Positions 5,407-6,118 of a stretch of 6,118 nucleotides of DNA are shown piece by piece (position 1 is the stretch's first letter; the number at the start of each line of letters is the position of its first letter). The notes beneath the pieces were generated by a model. The model was not told where the DNA came from and ran no database searches. It worked only from the letters and a program-made list of their open reading frames with translations. This stretch comes from an uncultured Sulfurovum sp. GTDB lineage: Bacteria; Campylobacterota; Campylobacteria; Campylobacterales; Sulfurovaceae. The position numbers were made by a program, and so were the translations under genes. Location of the stretch: the NCBI GenBank assembly GCA_947311605.1, contig CAMZLC010000007.1, positions 1 to 6,118 of the forward strand, read 5' to 3'.

Positions 5407-5586
5407 GGCCTGCCTGACTGCACTGCGGAGTGTTCCTATGGCCAACTCCTTATGCCTGGGAATAACGCATCCCTTATCGGCCCTGCGCATGACCACATGA
5501 CTTCCTTTCTGCCGGACTTCGAGAAAACCTAGTTTCTTAAAAATCTTGATCGCCTCGTCTCCTGAAATGTGGGGCAACTCAGGCAT
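5398..5586 (-). CDS. hicA: HicA-family toxin, C-terminus changed by a frameshift
   Basis: HicA toxins are small double-stranded-RNA-binding-fold ribonucleases that cut mRNA and are neutralised by HicB. The start is the ATG at 5586 (MPELPHISG, the family's usual opening), overlapping the hicB stop by 8 bases; a TTG at 5601 is less likely. The core is present: GDEAIKIFKKLGF, then RQKGSHVVMRR with the catalytic H30, then CVIPRHKEL and GTLRSAVRQAG. The frame ends at GE after 62 residues. Removing one G from the GGGG run at 5403-5406 gives GITVEEFVEARQ and a stop at 5366-5368, restoring the normal HicA ending (72 residues). The last helix is therefore lost by a one-base insertion, unless this is a sequencing error. 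Residual activity is uncertain. Confidence 0.87.
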   Translation of the reverse strand: MPELPHISGDEAIKIFKKLGFLEVRQKGSHVVMRRADKGCVIPRHKELAIGTLRSAVRQAGE

Positions 5587-5785
5587 GGACAGGCACTTCA
5601 AAGGTTGTGAGAATAGGGCGATAAGCCGGTTTCATGGGAAACTCTTCAAGATATAACTCTGTTGCCTCCTGAAGGTTATGCATTGATTCTTCAAAAGTGT
5701 TGCCTTGGCTGGCGGTTCCAACTTCCGGGCATTCGGCAACATAAATATCATTTTCACGATGGACTACAGCTGTAAAAGTATTCAC
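5579..5785 (-). CDS. hicB: HicB-family antitoxin
   Basis: This 68-residue HicB-type antitoxin has the partial RNase H fold. It opens with the typical strand pattern NTFTAVVHRENDIYVAECPEVGTASQG and continues with the helix TFEESMHNLQEATELYLEE. It is the short form, lacking a C-terminal DNA-binding domain, so self-repression would need another protein. Translation starts at a GTG (5785) with AAGGAG 6 bases upstream (5797-5792). The stop overlaps the hicA ATG by 8 bases, giving the order hicB-hicA. The ribosome binding site overlaps the stop codon of a regulator remnant just upstream. The gene appears intact. It would bind and block HicA, but that partner is damaged here. Confidence 0.9.
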   Translation of the reverse strand: MNTFTAVVHRENDIYVAECPEVGTASQGNTFEESMHNLQEATELYLEEFPMKPAYRPILTTFEVPVHA

Positions 5786-5791
5786 GGCAAA

Positions 5792-5797
5792 CTCCTT
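5792..5797 (-). promoter_or_regulatory. Ribosome binding site of hicB
   Basis: AAGGAG on the minus strand lies 6 bases before the GTG at 5785 and decides that non-ATG start. It overlaps TAA (5798-5796), the end of the upstream regulator remnant, as TAAGGAG, suggesting the two were once cotranscribed. Confidence 0.7.
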
Positions 5798-5984
5798 AGC
5801 TATGTACTAATATTTTAAAATTTTGGCGTTTAAAAAATGCATCTGAAAATGATACCACGGTTTTCTGATCTGCATCTGGCAAATCGTTCATTTCTTCAAT
5901 TTGATGTCATAGATTAAGATGCTTATTTTTGCTGATGGTTCCATTTTCCTTGTCCCTGATAAGGTAATTAACATTAACCTTCTT
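5796..5984 (-). pseudogene. C-terminal remnant of an XRE-type regulator
   Basis: One minus-strand frame from 5984 to the TAA at 5796 reads like the end of an XRE-family repressor. First comes VNVNYLIRDKENGTISK, comparable to the 'VSxDYLLxG' segment after the helix-turn-helix. Then come HQIEEMNDLPDADQKTVV and DAFFKRQ, matching the common 'I..LP..D...V...IDAF' ending. A TGA at 5909-5907 splits the two parts in the same frame, and a TAA at 5987-5985 closes the front, so no helix-turn-helix remains. It sits 10 bases upstream of the hicB start. Such regulators often control neighbouring toxin-antitoxin genes; this one looks dead. The family call rests on remembered patterns without a search. Confidence 0.5.
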
Positions 5985-5989
5985 TTATT

Positions 5990-6118
5990 GTAACTACTCA
6001 CCCCATCCGACCAGGACGTTTTCCCCCACATGATACTTCACGAGTACATTCCAGAGCAAATGTTTTTTTCTTGACAACATAGATCGTTATTTCTATACTG
6101 CTGACCAACATTACAACA
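5990..6118 (+). other. Non-coding right edge, possible left end of another IS
   Basis: No convincing gene is visible. The stretch opens with GTAACTACTCACCCC at 5990, exactly where the regulator remnant stops. IS66-family ends are known to begin GTAA. If this is such an end, the 8 bases before it (5982-5989) would be the target duplication. A strong rightward promoter follows at 6071. The other end is outside the window, so this remains a guess. Confidence 0.25.
6071..6099 (+). promoter_or_regulatory. Near-consensus sigma-70 promoter reading out of the window
   Basis: A perfect TTGACA (6071-6076) is separated by exactly 17 bases from TATACT (6094-6099), which matches TATAAT at five of six positions. 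Transcription would start near 6106 and run rightward past the window edge. The gene it serves is not visible. Confidence 0.75.

Noticed and set aside
5994..6080. 28-codon minus-strand frame starting at ATG 6080 (ends GWGE)
   Set aside because: It looks somewhat protein-like but is very short, lacks a clear ribosome binding site and lies across the strong plus-strand promoter. It might be a gene tail fragment; not supportable.

Overview
The window looks like an accessory, partly decaying stretch of a Gram-negative chromosome. Three consecutive genes end in a PEP-CTERM sorting signal, so the host should have an exosortase and an outer membrane. Moderate base composition, two type II toxin-antitoxin modules and a dispersed GGTCTGTCCC repeat would fit a Desulfobacterota-like or other exosortase-bearing proteobacterium. 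That assignment is an inference; no taxonomic marker is present.

Bases 1-2705 are a complete insertion sequence. Perfect 23-bp inverted repeats bound it, and it carries two minus-strand genes: orfA, a DNA-binding protein with two helix-turn-helix regions, and orfB, a zinc-ribbon DDE transposase. The genes are in different frames. They meet at a run of nine A with an in-frame A_AAA_AAA heptamer, so a -1 frameshift would make an OrfAB fusion of about 820 residues. The element sits inside a PEP-CTERM gene whose 3' part continues at 2706.

Bases 2706-4471 hold three PEP-CTERM genes in tandem on the plus strand. None has an intact start: the first is cut by the IS, the second begins beside a repeat pair with no signal peptide, and the third has a good ribosome binding site and signal peptide but a TGA at codon 13. 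Rho-independent terminators follow the second and third genes.

Bases 4510-5315 are a vapBC-type toxin-antitoxin operon on the minus strand. It looks intact, with an ATGA stop/start overlap, and lies between two same-direction copies of the repeat.

Bases 5366-5984 hold a minus-strand hicB-hicA pair. A one-base change in a GGGG run replaces the last residues of HicA. Directly upstream of hicB is the C-terminal remnant of an XRE-type regulator with a TGA in frame. To its right, a GTAA-starting sequence at 5990 and a near-consensus sigma-70 promoter at 6071-6099 point rightward out of the window. They could be the left end of a second mobile element.

The recurring theme is gene decay around mobile and repetitive DNA. 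The best candidate for something undescribed is the first insertion sequence, with its frameshift-linked helix-turn-helix and transposase genes.
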